Shown here piece by piece: positions 8,190 through 16,162 of a stretch of DNA of 64,000 bases (position 1 is its first letter; each line of letters opens with the position of its first letter). Source of the DNA: an uncultured bacterium (GTDB lineage: Bacteria; Bacillota; Clostridia; Lachnospirales; Lachnospiraceae); contig CAMWUN010000002.1 of the NCBI GenBank assembly GCA_947177425.1, positions 1 to 64,000 of the forward strand, written 5' to 3'. The notes beneath the pieces are model-generated. The model searched no databases and was not told the DNA's origin. It worked only from the letters and a program-made list of their open reading frames with translations. Made by a program: the position numbers and the translations under genes.

Positions 8190-10514
8190 TTATTTAAAAA
8201 TATCCGAGGATGCGTTGGAAAACCTCCCGGTCGTCTGGTTCTGGGGGTTTTCCCCGTTCCCCACCTTTCCGCCTGCATCCGCTGTATTTCCAATTTCCCC
8301 TGAATTCTGAGAACTCTCCGGGCCGCCGGCATTCCCCATGTCAATGGCTCTCTCCGGGTTTCCGGTATTTTCCTGGGCTGCAGTATTCTCCACGTCAACA
8401 ACTCTCTCCAAGTCACTGGCATTTTCCTGCCCGGTCTTTGCCCCTTCCGTCTCTCCTGGTGCCTGTAGCGGCGCCTCCTCTTTTACTGCAGGTTTCTTAT
8501 CTTCTTCCCCGCTTTCCTTAGTCTTCGGATCGTTCTCTGCATTGTCCTCCAAAGACGGTTCCGGTATGCCTTTCTCCTGCCTGTAAATCTTCATAAACTC
8601 CTTGCCGCTGATGGTTTCCTTTTCAATGAGGTGGGCAGCCAGCTTATCCATTACATCCCTGTTCCCTGCAAGCAGTTCCTTTGCCTGCTCATAGCACTGT
8701 TTCAGGGTTTCCATGACTTCCGTATCCACATCGGAGGCTGTTCTGTCGCTGCAGGTCAGCCTTGCGCCTCCGCCCAGATATTCATTTTCTACGGTTGCCA
8801 GTCCCATAAGGCCGAAGCGCTTGCTCATGCCGAAACGGGTAATCATGTTAGTGGCAATATTGGTGGCCTGCTCAATATCATTGGCTGCTCCGGTGGTAAC
8901 ATTGCCAAAAACAATCTCTTCCGCCGCACGGCCTCCCAGCAGGCTTACCAGCCTGTCATGCAGTTCCGCCTCAGTCTGCAGATATTTTTCTTCCTCCGGC
9001 ACATGCATGACATATCCCAAAGCCCCCATGGTCCTGGGCACAATGGTAATTTTCTGCACAGGCTCTGAATTTTTCTGGAGGGCGCTGATAAGCGCATGAC
9101 CCACCTCATGATAGGAGACTATTTTGCGCTCCTCTTTGCTCATGATGCGGTCTTTCTTTTCTTTCCCTACCAGAACCTGCTCCACTGCATCAAACAAATC
9201 CTTCTGGGTGACATATTCCCTGCCATGCTGTACCGCGTTAATTGCCGCCTCATTAATCATATTGGCAAGGTCTGCGCCCACCGCTCCGCTGGTTGCAAGG
9301 GCGATGGCATCCAGATCCACACTTTCATCCAGATGCACATCTTTTGCATGTACCTTTAAGATTTCAACCCTTCCCTTTAAATCCGGTTTATCTACAATAA
9401 TTCTCCTGTCAAAACGTCCCGGACGCAGAAGCGCCTTATCCAGTATTTCAGGACGGTTGGTGGCTCCAAGCACCAGAATCCCTTTGGATGTATCGAAACC
9501 ATCCATCTCTGACAAAAGCTGATTTAATGTCTGTTCCCGCTCCTCGTTACCGCCGCCGTATTTACTGTCCCGGCTCCGGCCGATAGCATCTATCTCGTCA
9601 ATAAAAATAATACAGGGGGCGTTTTTGGTTGCTTCTTTGAACAAATCCCTCACACGTGAAGCCCCCACGCCCACATACAATTCAATAAAATCCGAACCGG
9701 ACAGGGAGAAAAACGGCACGTTTGCTTCCCCCGCCACTGCCTTTGCCAACAGCGTCTTACCTGTTCCGGGAGGGCCTACAAGAAGAGCTCCTTTGGGGAG
9801 TTTCGCCCCTATTTTTGCATACTTGCCGGGATTGTGAAGGAAATCCACTACTTCCTGAAGGGACTCCTTGGCCTCATCTTCCCCGGCCACATCCTTAAAG
9901 GTAATGCCAGTTTCCCGCTGTACATAAACCTTGGCGTTGCTCTTGCCCACACCCATGGGGCCGCCTCCTTTGGACATCTTGCGAAGCAGAAGGCTCAAAA
10001 GCACCCACATGATAATGAACGGAAATACATAGGACAAAAGGAAACTGATTACCGCACTGGTTCCGTCAGCCACCTGTCCCTTTACTTCCACATTATGTTC
10101 CAGAAGCCGGTTGGTCAGTGTGTCATCATCCTCAATTTTGCCAGTGTAGTAGCTTGCCCCCGGATTCATGCCATATAAGTATAAAATCGCAGACGGGCTT
10201 CCCTTTTCCGCCTTGGACTGGATATAAATCCGGTCTGCCCCAATGACCACCGACTGGATTTTCTCCTGTTCCAGCATCTGTATAAATTCATTATAAGAAA
10301 CTTCCTGCTCAGATCCTCCTGTGATAATCTTCACAAAAGAACTCACCAGAAGCAGTGACAGGAGGGCGGCAACCACAAACATGATAATATTCTGCCTTCT
10401 CGGATCCCTGCCGTTTCCTCCCGGGCCTCCGGGACCGTTATTGCCGTTGTTATTGGACGGGCCTCCGTTTCCCACCGGGCCGCCTTCGTATTGGTTTAAA
10501 TTGTTCTCGCTCAT
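8190..10514 (-). CDS. ftsH: ATP-dependent zinc metalloprotease FtsH
   Basis: A 774-residue membrane-anchored AAA+ protease that degrades membrane and unstable cytosolic proteins. An N-terminal Gly/Asn/Pro-rich segment precedes TM1 (about 43-65), an extracytoplasmic domain and TM2 (about 155-175). The AAA module has Walker A GPPGTGKT near 245, Walker B FIDEIDAIG and the SRH segment; the protease domain has the zinc motif HEVGH near 470, where most homologues read HEAGH. The last 120 or so residues form an acidic, Asn/Gly/Glu-rich, disordered-looking tail with an 18-residue imperfect repeat. The gene starts on the base after the DUF1846 stop codon, so the two are translationally coupled. Confidence 0.96.
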   Translation of the reverse strand: MSENNLNQYEGGPVGNGGPSNNNGNNGPGGPGGNGRDPRRQNIIMFVVAALLSLLLVSSFVKIITGGSEQEVSYNEFIQMLEQEKIQSVVIGADRIYIQSKAEKGSPSAILYLYGMNPGASYYTGKIEDDDTLTNRLLEHNVEVKGQVADGTSAVISFLLSYVFPFIIMWVLLSLLLRKMSKGGGPMGVGKSNAKVYVQRETGITFKDVAGEDEAKESLQEVVDFLHNPGKYAKIGAKLPKGALLVGPPGTGKTLLAKAVAGEANVPFFSLSGSDFIELYVGVGASRVRDLFKEATKNAPCIIFIDEIDAIGRSRDSKYGGGNEEREQTLNQLLSEMDGFDTSKGILVLGATNRPEILDKALLRPGRFDRRIIVDKPDLKGRVEILKVHAKDVHLDESVDLDAIALATSGAVGADLANMINEAAINAVQHGREYVTQKDLFDAVEQVLVGKEKKDRIMSKEERKIVSYHEVGHALISALQKNSEPVQKITIVPRTMGALGYVMHVPEEEKYLQTEAELHDRLVSLLGGRAAEEIVFGNVTTGAANDIEQATNIATNMITRFGMSKRFGLMGLATVENEYLGGGARLTCSDRTASDVDTEVMETLKQCYEQAKELLAGNRDVMDKLAAHLIEKETISGKEFMKIYRQEKGIPEPSLEDNAENDPKTKESGEEDKKPAVKEEAPLQAPGETEGAKTGQENASDLERVVDVENTAAQENTGNPERAIDMGNAGGPESSQNSGEIGNTADAGGKVGNGENPQNQTTGRFSNASSDIFK
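8327..8434. repeat. 54-bp tandem repeat in the 3' end of ftsH
   Basis: Two adjacent 54-base copies (8327-8380 and 8381-8434) encode an imperfect 18-residue repeat with the pattern ER-x(2)-D-x-x-N in the FtsH tail. The period is a multiple of three, so the reading frame is kept. Confidence 0.75.
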
Positions 10515-11987
10515 TTAGTTACTCTTTCCTTTTATTGTTGGTTCGCTGGTAAGATTTACTCCCAGCTTTTTAAATGTTTTTATATCTACCTCCGAGAGCA
10601 TAACAGAAGTGTGCACCTGGCATTCCTTCAGCTTCGGAATCTGTTCCAGCGCCTTTTTGGCATTCTCATCCGTCAAAGCGGAGATGGAAAGTGCAATCAG
10701 GACTTCGTCCGTATGCAGACGGGGGTTTTTCCCACCCAGATATTTGGTCTTCAGTTCCTGAATCGGCTCAATTGCCAGCGGTGAAATCAGATGTGTATCA
10801 TGATCTACACCTCCTAAATGCTTCAGAGCATTTAAAAGCAACGCCGCAGAGGCCCCAAGCAGATCGGAAGTTTTGGAGGTTATAATCGTTCCATCAGAAA
10901 GTTCAATGGCTGCCGTGGGAACGCCAAGCTGCTCTTCCCTCTTTTTCGCCGCCACCGTTACTTTCCTGTCATCCGTGGTAATCTTGGCCTGCTTCATCAG
11001 TAGTTCTATCTTGTAAACGTCATTTTCCTTTGCTTTGCCTTTGATGACGTCATTCATTGCTGTATAATAACGGCGGATAATTTCCATGTAGGAAGCTTCC
11101 CTGCACACTTCATCGTCCACAATGCATTTCCCCGCCATGTTTACCCCCATGTCAGTAGGGGATTTGTATGGATTTTCTCCGTATATGCCTTCAAAAATCG
11201 CATTCAGTACCGGAAAGATTTCAATATCCCGGTTGTAATTGACTGCTGTCTCCCCGTATGCCTCCAGATGAAAAGGGTCAATCATATTGATATCGTTTAA
11301 ATCGGCCGTGGCCGCCTCGTAAGCCAGATTCACCGGATGCTTCAAGGGAATGTTCCAGATAGGGAATGTCTCATACTTTGCATATCCCGCCTTAATTCCC
11401 CTCTTGTTATCATGATAAAGCTGTGAAAGGCAGGTCGCCATCTTTCCGCTCCCCGGCCCCGGCGCCGTTACTACCACAAGGGGCCTTGTGGTTTCAATAT
11501 ACTCATTTCTACCATAGCCATTGTCACTGACTATCAGCGGAATATCGGAAGGATATCCCTCGATGGCATAGTGCAGATAGACCTTTACATTTCTCTTTTC
11601 AAGCCTTTCCTTAAAATCAGCAGCCCTTGTCTGGCCTGCATAGTGGGTCAGCACCACGCTCCCCACATAAAGGCCGCGGCCCTCAAATTCCTTCATCAGT
11701 CTCTGCACATCTTCGTCGTAGGTAATTCCCAAATCCCCACGTACCTTATTTTTTTCAATATCAGCGGCATTTATTACAATAACAATCTCCGCCCTGTCAG
11801 AAAGCTTCATCAGCATACGGAGTTTACTGTCGGGTTCAAATCCCGGCAGAACCCTTGATGCATGATAATCGTCAAACAATTTGCCTCCAAACTCAAGATA
11901 CAATTTATCTCCAAATTTATTGATTCGCTCCTCGATATGTTCTGACTGCATCTTTAAGTACTTTTCATTATCGAATCCCACTCTCAT
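10515..11987 (-). CDS. DUF1846 family protein
   Basis: A 490-residue member of the DUF1846 family, conserved in Firmicutes and of unknown function. The N-terminal third looks like a nucleotide-binding Rossmann-type fold and a glycine-rich TAPGPGSGKMATCLSQL segment near residues 178-195 resembles a phosphate loop (GPGSGK). No signal peptide or membrane helix is seen, so it is probably cytosolic. Its stop codon abuts the ftsH start, which suggests one transcript from the promoter near 12046 and perhaps a role linked to proteolysis or stress. That last point is inference from position only. Confidence 0.88.
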   Translation of the reverse strand: MRVGFDNEKYLKMQSEHIEERINKFGDKLYLEFGGKLFDDYHASRVLPGFEPDSKLRMLMKLSDRAEIVIVINAADIEKNKVRGDLGITYDEDVQRLMKEFEGRGLYVGSVVLTHYAGQTRAADFKERLEKRNVKVYLHYAIEGYPSDIPLIVSDNGYGRNEYIETTRPLVVVTAPGPGSGKMATCLSQLYHDNKRGIKAGYAKYETFPIWNIPLKHPVNLAYEAATADLNDINMIDPFHLEAYGETAVNYNRDIEIFPVLNAIFEGIYGENPYKSPTDMGVNMAGKCIVDDEVCREASYMEIIRRYYTAMNDVIKGKAKENDVYKIELLMKQAKITTDDRKVTVAAKKREEQLGVPTAAIELSDGTIITSKTSDLLGASAALLLNALKHLGGVDHDTHLISPLAIEPIQELKTKYLGGKNPRLHTDEVLIALSISALTDENAKKALEQIPKLKECQVHTSVMLSEVDIKTFKKLGVNLTSEPTIKGKSN

Positions 11988-12045
11988 AAGTTTAACCTGT
12001 TCTCTTTCCTGACAATTCTTTTCTCCAGTTTAAATACCGATTTTT

Positions 12046-12051
12046 ATTGTA
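12046..12051 (-). promoter_or_regulatory. Predicted extended -10 promoter for DUF1846-ftsH
   Basis: On the minus strand TGC precedes TACAAT, an extended -10 element, about 60 bases upstream of the DUF1846 start. The -35 region (TGGAAT, 17 bases away) is weak. Confidence 0.5.
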
Positions 12052-12123
12052 GCACACCCTTATTAATTATTCCATAAAAAAGAAATTAACTAATATCAAT
12101 TTTTTATAAAAGCTGAATTTCCA

Positions 12124-12152
12124 TTGACATTTAAAATTCTCAGTGCTAAAAT
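12124..12152 (+). promoter_or_regulatory. Strong predicted sigma-A promoter of pyrG
   Basis: A consensus -35 TTGACA (12124-12129), a 17-base spacer and an extended -10 TGC-TAAAAT (12144-12152). Transcription should start near 12159, only ten bases before an intrinsic terminator, leaving a leader of about 140 bases before pyrG. Confidence 0.8.
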
Positions 12153-12168
12153 TTCTATATCAAAGCAA

Positions 12169-12204
12169 AGGCGCTGCGGTTATACCCGCGGCGTCTCTTT
12201 TTTT
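12169..12204 (+). terminator. Leader terminator (candidate attenuator) upstream of pyrG
   Basis: Arms at 12169-12179 and 12186-12196 form an 11-bp stem (two G-U pairs) with a six-base loop, followed by a T-run (CTTTTTTTATTT). It lies between the pyrG promoter and pyrG itself, in a divergent gap, so it ends no upstream gene on this strand. The most likely role is premature termination controlling pyrG, as known in Bacillus pyrG, though the GGG transcript start used there is not seen here. Confidence 0.75.
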
Positions 12205-12242
12205 ATTTAAAATCCAGGCGTACAGATTAAATAATTTTCCGG

Positions 12243-12274
12243 TATGCCTTAGCATAACTCTAGGAGTTTAACTC
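12243..12274. repeat. Overlapping inverted repeats before the pyrG ribosome binding site
   Basis: TATGC/GCATA (12243-12256) is followed by three alternating arms AACTC, GAGTT, AACTC (12256-12274), so the middle arm can pair with either neighbour. They lie about 17 bases upstream of the AAGGAG site of pyrG and could be a switchable hairpin or an operator. Confidence 0.45.
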
Positions 12275-12301
12275 TAAAAAACATCGTATTAAGGAGATAT
12301 T

Positions 12302-13903
12302 ATGGCAGTAAAATATGTTTTTGTAACTGGCGGCGTTGTTTCCGGTCTGGGAAAGGGAATTACGGCCGCTTCCCTTGGAAGACTTCTGAAAGCACGGGGA
12401 TACAAAGTGACGATGCAGAAGTTTGACCCTTATATCAATATTGATCCCGGCACTATGAACCCTATCCAGCACGGCGAAGTGTTCGTTACTGACGACGGCA
12501 CGGAAACTGACCTGGATCTTGGGCATTATGAAAGATTTATTGACGAAAATCTGGATAAAAATTCCAATGTTACCACCGGAAAAATTTACTGGTCGGTTCT
12601 GCAGAAAGAACGCCGGGGAGATTACGGCGGCGGAACGGTACAGGTCATTCCCCATATCACCAACGAAATCAAGAGCCGTTTTTACCGTAACTATACTGAC
12701 CAGGAAACACGGATTGCCATTATCGAAGTCGGCGGAACGGTAGGGGATATTGAAAGCCAGCCTTTTCTGGAATCTATCCGTCAGTTCCAGCATGAAGCCG
12801 GGCATGAAAACGCAATTTTGATCCATGTCACCCTGATACCGTATCTGAAAGCCTCCCAGGAAATGAAGACCAAACCTACCCAGGCCAGTGTAAAGGAACT
12901 GCAGGGCATGGGCATCCGGCCCGACATCATCGTATGCAGAAGTGAGCATCCGTTGGACCAGCCCATTAAAGACAAAATTGCACTGTTCTGCAATGTGCCC
13001 AACAGCCATGTATTACAGAATCTTGATGTGGAATACCTGTATGAGGCCCCCCTTGCCATGGAAAATGAATGTCTGGCGCAGGTGGCCTGCAAATGTCTGA
13101 ATCTCCCATGCCCGGAACCAAATCTTGAGGACTGGAAAACAATGGTACAATCCCTCCGTTCTCCTTCCGGGGAAGTAACGATTGCTATTGTGGGAAAATA
13201 CGTACAGCTTCACGACGCCTACATTAGTGTCGTGGAAGCCTTAAAGCACGGAGGCATCTCCAATCATGTTTCCGTCAATATCAAATGGGTGGATTCCGAA
13301 ACAGTGACAGAAGAAACTGCCGAAGGGATTTTGCAGGGTACTGACGGCATTCTTGTGCCCGGCGGCTTCGGGCCAAGGGGGATCGATGGCAAAATCTGCG
13401 CCATTACATACGCGCGTACCCATAAAATTCCATTCCTGGGACTTTGTCTGGGTATGCAGCTTTCCATTGTGGAATTTGCCCGCAATGTGGCAGGCTTAAG
13501 TGACGCCCACAGCATCGAGTTAGACCCTGCTGCCACCTATCCGGTCATTGCTCTTATGCCTGACCAGGACGGCGTGGAGGATATCGGCGGAACCTTGCGG
13601 CTGGGCTCTTACCCCTGTGTCCTCGATGAATCTTCCAGGGCATATGAATTATATGGCGAAAAAGTCATTTACGAACGCCACAGGCACCGTTATGAGGTAA
13701 ACAATGATTTTCGCTCCATCCTGACCGGACACGGCATGAGACTTTCCGGTCTGTCCCCTGACGGGCGGATTGTGGAAATGTGCGAACTGCCGGAACATCC
13801 CTTTTTCATTGCCACGCAGGGACATCCTGAACTGAAATCACGGCCCAACCGTCCGCACCCCTTATTTAAAGGTTTCATCAAAGCAGCTATTGAAACGAAA
13901 TAG
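12302..13903 (+). CDS. pyrG: CTP synthase
   Basis: A 533-residue glutamine-dependent CTP synthase converting UTP to CTP. The N-terminal synthetase domain starts [11 protein letters not shown] with the ATP-binding loop VSGLGKG near residues 13-19. The C-terminal class I glutamine amidotransferase domain has the nucleophile Cys382 in GLCLGMQ and the His508/Glu510 pair in GHPE. AAGGAGATATT directly precedes the ATG. It is one of few plus-strand genes here and stands alone between a strong promoter with a leader terminator and a long bidirectional terminator. Confidence 0.97.
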   Translation: MAVKYVFVTGGVVSGLGKGITAASLGRLLKARGYKVTMQKFDPYINIDPGTMNPIQHGEVFVTDDGTETDLDLGHYERFIDENLDKNSNVTTGKIYWSVLQKERRGDYGGGTVQVIPHITNEIKSRFYRNYTDQETRIAIIEVGGTVGDIESQPFLESIRQFQHEAGHENAILIHVTLIPYLKASQEMKTKPTQASVKELQGMGIRPDIIVCRSEHPLDQPIKDKIALFCNVPNSHVLQNLDVEYLYEAPLAMENECLAQVACKCLNLPCPEPNLEDWKTMVQSLRSPSGEVTIAIVGKYVQLHDAYISVVEALKHGGISNHVSVNIKWVDSETVTEETAEGILQGTDGILVPGGFGPRGIDGKICAITYARTHKIPFLGLCLGMQLSIVEFARNVAGLSDAHSIELDPAATYPVIALMPDQDGVEDIGGTLRLGSYPCVLDESSRAYELYGEKVIYERHRHRYEVNNDFRSILTGHGMRLSGLSPDGRIVEMCELPEHPFFIATQGHPELKSRPNRPHPLFKGFIKAAIETK

Positions 13904-13941
13904 CCGCTGCATACACTATCTTCTTTTTTTATATTCTTTTT

Positions 13942-13991
13942 AAAAGGTCTGCTGCACCTGTAAAAAATTACAGTGTGCAGCAGACCTTTTA
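13942..13991. terminator. Bidirectional terminator between pyrG and the flagellin gene
   Basis: A nearly uninterrupted stem of about 22 bp (arms starting AAAAGGTCTGCTGCAC and ending GTGCAGCAGACCTTTT) with an inner CTGTAA/TTACAG continuation and a four-A loop. A/T tracts flank both sides, fitting two convergent genes. Confidence 0.9.
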
Positions 13992-14014
13992 CTGTTTAAC
14001 TGTCACCGATATTA

Positions 14015-14776
14015 TCAGTGGAACATTCTTGATATCATGGATTCCTGATCCATCTGCTTTCTCAGCATCATGCTCCTGTACTGCTCCATCAGTTCTTCTT
14101 TCTTTTTCTCTGAAATTGCTTTCGGCATATCCAAATCCTCGATACGGCTTCTGGCCCCGGACTGCTCCAGATAGGAAGCTGTATTGTAATTATAAGTATG
14201 CTCCAGCCGGTTTGTATAAGCACCCATAGTGCTTCTCTGCCCTGATACCTTCTCCATGGCCCTGTCAATTGCGCTAAGGTCGAAGTTGCCGCTGGTCACG
14301 TCAAAATCTGCAATGCCCAGGGACTCCAGTGTAGCGTTAGCCATACGGATCTGCATGCCGCCTCCGTCGGGATTGGTTGCCAGGTGCATATCCGCCATGC
14401 TTCCGTCAAGCAGATTCTGCTCGTTCAGAGAAGTATTTTTAGCCAGTGACTGGATACCCTCCTTCAGACCGTCAATCTCTCTCTGGTACATTGCCCTGTC
14501 GGATTCAGAATACAGTCCGTTCATGGATTTCACGCCAAGCTCACGCATTCTCTGAAGCTGGCTCATAATGCCGTCCAGAGCGCCGTCCGCTACGTTCATA
14601 ACACCCATGGCGTCTTTTGTATTCTGCGCGCCCACATTAAGCCCTTTTTCCTGCCTTTGAAGTTTCTGTGCAATAGCAAGGCCCGCTGCGTCATCCGCTG
14701 CCGAATTGATTCTCTTTCCGCTGGAAATATGGGAATAAGAATTATACAACCCGTTTCTTACCATCATGCTGCTCAT
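14015..14776 (-). CDS. Flagellin-like protein with shortened N-terminus and divergent C-terminus
   Basis: A 253-residue protein with the flagellin D1 core: ISSGKRINSAADDAAGLAIA near residues 17-36, GLNVGAQNTKDAMGVMNVADGAL, then RMRELGVK and, near the C-terminus, YTNRLEHT and RSRIEDLDM. Normal flagellins carry about 13 more residues before the SSG segment, and end in an Ala/Gln-rich amphipathic helix finishing near LL; this one ends in a Met/Lys/Arg-rich helix finishing RMFH. Both D0 segments needed for filament packing are therefore altered. The start at 14776 follows AGGAGGTGTGACT; the longer frame is not supported. It has its own promoter and a structured 5' leader and lies downstream of GDP-fucose genes. 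It may be a minor flagellin, a secreted adhesin or a decaying gene. Confidence 0.85.
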   Translation of the reverse strand: MSSMMVRNGLYNSYSHISSGKRINSAADDAAGLAIAQKLQRQEKGLNVGAQNTKDAMGVMNVADGALDGIMSQLQRMRELGVKSMNGLYSESDRAMYQREIDGLKEGIQSLAKNTSLNEQNLLDGSMADMHLATNPDGGGMQIRMANATLESLGIADFDVTSGNFDLSAIDRAMEKVSGQRSTMGAYTNRLEHTYNYNTASYLEQSGARSRIEDLDMPKAISEKKKEELMEQYRSMMLRKQMDQESMISRMFH

Positions 14777-14808
14777 AGTCACACCTCCTTTTCTATGAAA
14801 TTGGCTCC

Positions 14809-14853
14809 GCAATGCCTGTTACTGCAACGCTCCTGCGCTTTACCCGGCATTGC
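14809..14853 (-). promoter_or_regulatory. Structured 5' leader of the flagellin gene with a GGA loop
   Basis: Arms GCAATGCC and GGCATTGC (8 bp) enclose a second small stem (AGCGC/GCGTT) whose four-base loop is AGGA. A GGA in a hairpin loop upstream of a second GGA in the Shine-Dalgarno (14784-14789) is the layout bound by CsrA in Bacillus flagellin mRNA. Binding here is inference. Confidence 0.5.
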
Positions 14854-14877
14854 TTTGATGATACTACCCTCATCTAT

Positions 14878-14906
14878 ATTATATACGATTTAATTCATAG
14901 TCTCAA
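14878..14906 (-). promoter_or_regulatory. Predicted sigma-A promoter of the flagellin gene
   Basis: TTGAGA (14901-14906), 17-base spacer and perfect TATAAT (14878-14883) on the minus strand, giving a leader of roughly 95 bases. A sigma-28 type (TAAA/GCCGATAA) promoter is not seen. Confidence 0.8.
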
Positions 14907-14957
14907 ATATATTTTTCCTTTTGCCAATGCAACAATTCAGAAAAGCTGAACTTTTAT

Positions 14958-16031
14958 TTACCAATTCTTTAATTCTATATCTGGGTATTCATCCATATTA
15001 GGTCTGTCAATATCCAGCGGACAATCATATGGTGCTTCCACACATGGATACTGTTCTTTGTTTACATATGTAATCTCTAAAAGCCTTGGCATCACTACTG
15101 TCCCTGCCGTTTCGCTTCCTCCGCCATTGTTTCCGTGTACCCATATTATATAATGGGTTTTATTTAATTTTTCTAAAGCCCTCATTATCATCTCACGGTT
15201 TGCAATATTGGTTATACCATGCAGTTCAAATGTCATCTGTGAAAATTGCTTTAATGTATCAATAGAAATAGTATTAATAAATTCCCATTCAGCGCCTTCC
15301 ACATCCATCTTTAAAATCAGTCTGTTTTTCTTTTGATGATTATTTTTGTTAAGGATAGTTTCCATTGACAGTAAATTATTTTCAATATCGTCCTCCCCAC
15401 AAATTCCTGTCTTTTGAAAGAAAAGCCTGGTGTTTTCTTTCGGCAATTGATTAATTGTGTGGTCATAACAATAAACGTCTATGCCATAATCCGCTATATT
15501 TTCATCCCAGTCTATATTGTTACCAATACCAAAACTGTATGCCGTATTATCATCGCCAAAATCATTCAGCATAACATAACCTCCATCGCTTTCAGAGCCA
15601 ATGCGGATTAATCCATATTCCACAGCTTTCTGCACCTTACACAATCTTTTTATCTGCTCAAAATATTCCTCTTTTTCAGGACTTTCAATCATATAGCCTC
15701 TTATGTCTAAAATATTCCGTGTTTTAGACACTAATTCTCTTTTTCTCAAATCCTCCACTATTTCCCTGTTTAATTCCATATCCAGTTCACATATAATGAT
15801 GGTTATATCTGCACAATATAATTGCTCAAATTGGTCAATATCCATAACCATAATGTCATCGGTATGCTGCGCCAAATAATTATCAATAATAATTGCTTTT
15901 TTACCATATTTGTCACTAAGAATGTCTTTTGCAAGCATCCCGGCCTCATTCAGTGGATAAACCGCAACTGCCTGATTCTTTCCTAATTCATACTGGATTA
16001 TATTGTCTAAAATATCATAAACACTTATCAT
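14958..16031 (-). CDS. FkbM-family methyltransferase
   Basis: A 357-residue protein. The C-terminal half matches FkbM-type SAM-dependent methyltransferases: IGSESDGGYVM, the SAM-region SFGIGNNIDWDENIADYG, and LKMDVEGAEWEF about two-thirds along. The first 110 residues look like a separate Rossmann-type domain (AVAVYPLNEAGMLAKDIL, then a hydrophobic ITIIICEL strand), as in enzymes that read a sugar or nucleotide. FkbM proteins usually O-methylate sugars. Start 16031 follows AGAGGAATAAAA. The gene is visibly more AT-rich than fcl and gmd upstream, suggesting a separate origin. Its place between fcl and the flagellin gene fits modification of a surface glycan or flagellin. Confidence 0.82.
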   Translation of the reverse strand: MISVYDILDNIIQYELGKNQAVAVYPLNEAGMLAKDILSDKYGKKAIIIDNYLAQHTDDIMVMDIDQFEQLYCADITIIICELDMELNREIVEDLRKRELVSKTRNILDIRGYMIESPEKEEYFEQIKRLCKVQKAVEYGLIRIGSESDGGYVMLNDFGDDNTAYSFGIGNNIDWDENIADYGIDVYCYDHTINQLPKENTRLFFQKTGICGEDDIENNLLSMETILNKNNHQKKNRLILKMDVEGAEWEFINTISIDTLKQFSQMTFELHGITNIANREMIMRALEKLNKTHYIIWVHGNNGGGSETAGTVVMPRLLEITYVNKEQYPCVEAPYDCPLDIDRPNMDEYPDIELKNW

Positions 16032-16093
16032 TTTTATTCCTCTGATATGTTTTTTTGAAATGCTGCCAAACAATGTTGTTTCTATCAGAAATC

Positions 16094-16145
16094 AGTGAGC
16101 CTGACACAGAATCCATACTGTACATATGTCCGGCCCGGCTCACTC
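16094..16145. repeat. Inverted repeat between fcl and the FkbM gene
   Basis: Eight-base arms AGTGAGCC and GGCTCACT enclose 36 bases, within the 131-base gap between fcl and the methyltransferase. No T-run follows, so a terminator is doubtful. Confidence 0.35.
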
Positions 16146-16162
16146 ATTCATCTCCAGAAAAT

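Noticed and set aside
8114-8422. 102-codon minus-strand frame overlapping the ftsH tail
   Set aside because: Another frame of the low-complexity ftsH 3' end; the ftsH frame continues through it and ends at a normal stop.
12260-13009. Long open frame antisense to pyrG (249 codons)
   Set aside because: It lies wholly opposite a well-conserved pyrG, has no ribosome binding site or recognisable domain, and its amino acid pattern looks like a reverse-strand shadow.
14015-14776. Flagellin as a frameshifted pseudogene
   Set aside because: The frame is intact from a strong ribosome binding site to a stop before a terminator, and the unusual ends are in frame rather than caused by a shift.
14860-14957. 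Sigma-28 promoter for flagellin
   Set aside because: The TAAA and GCCGATAA elements are absent; a good TTGAGA/TATAAT promoter is present instead.
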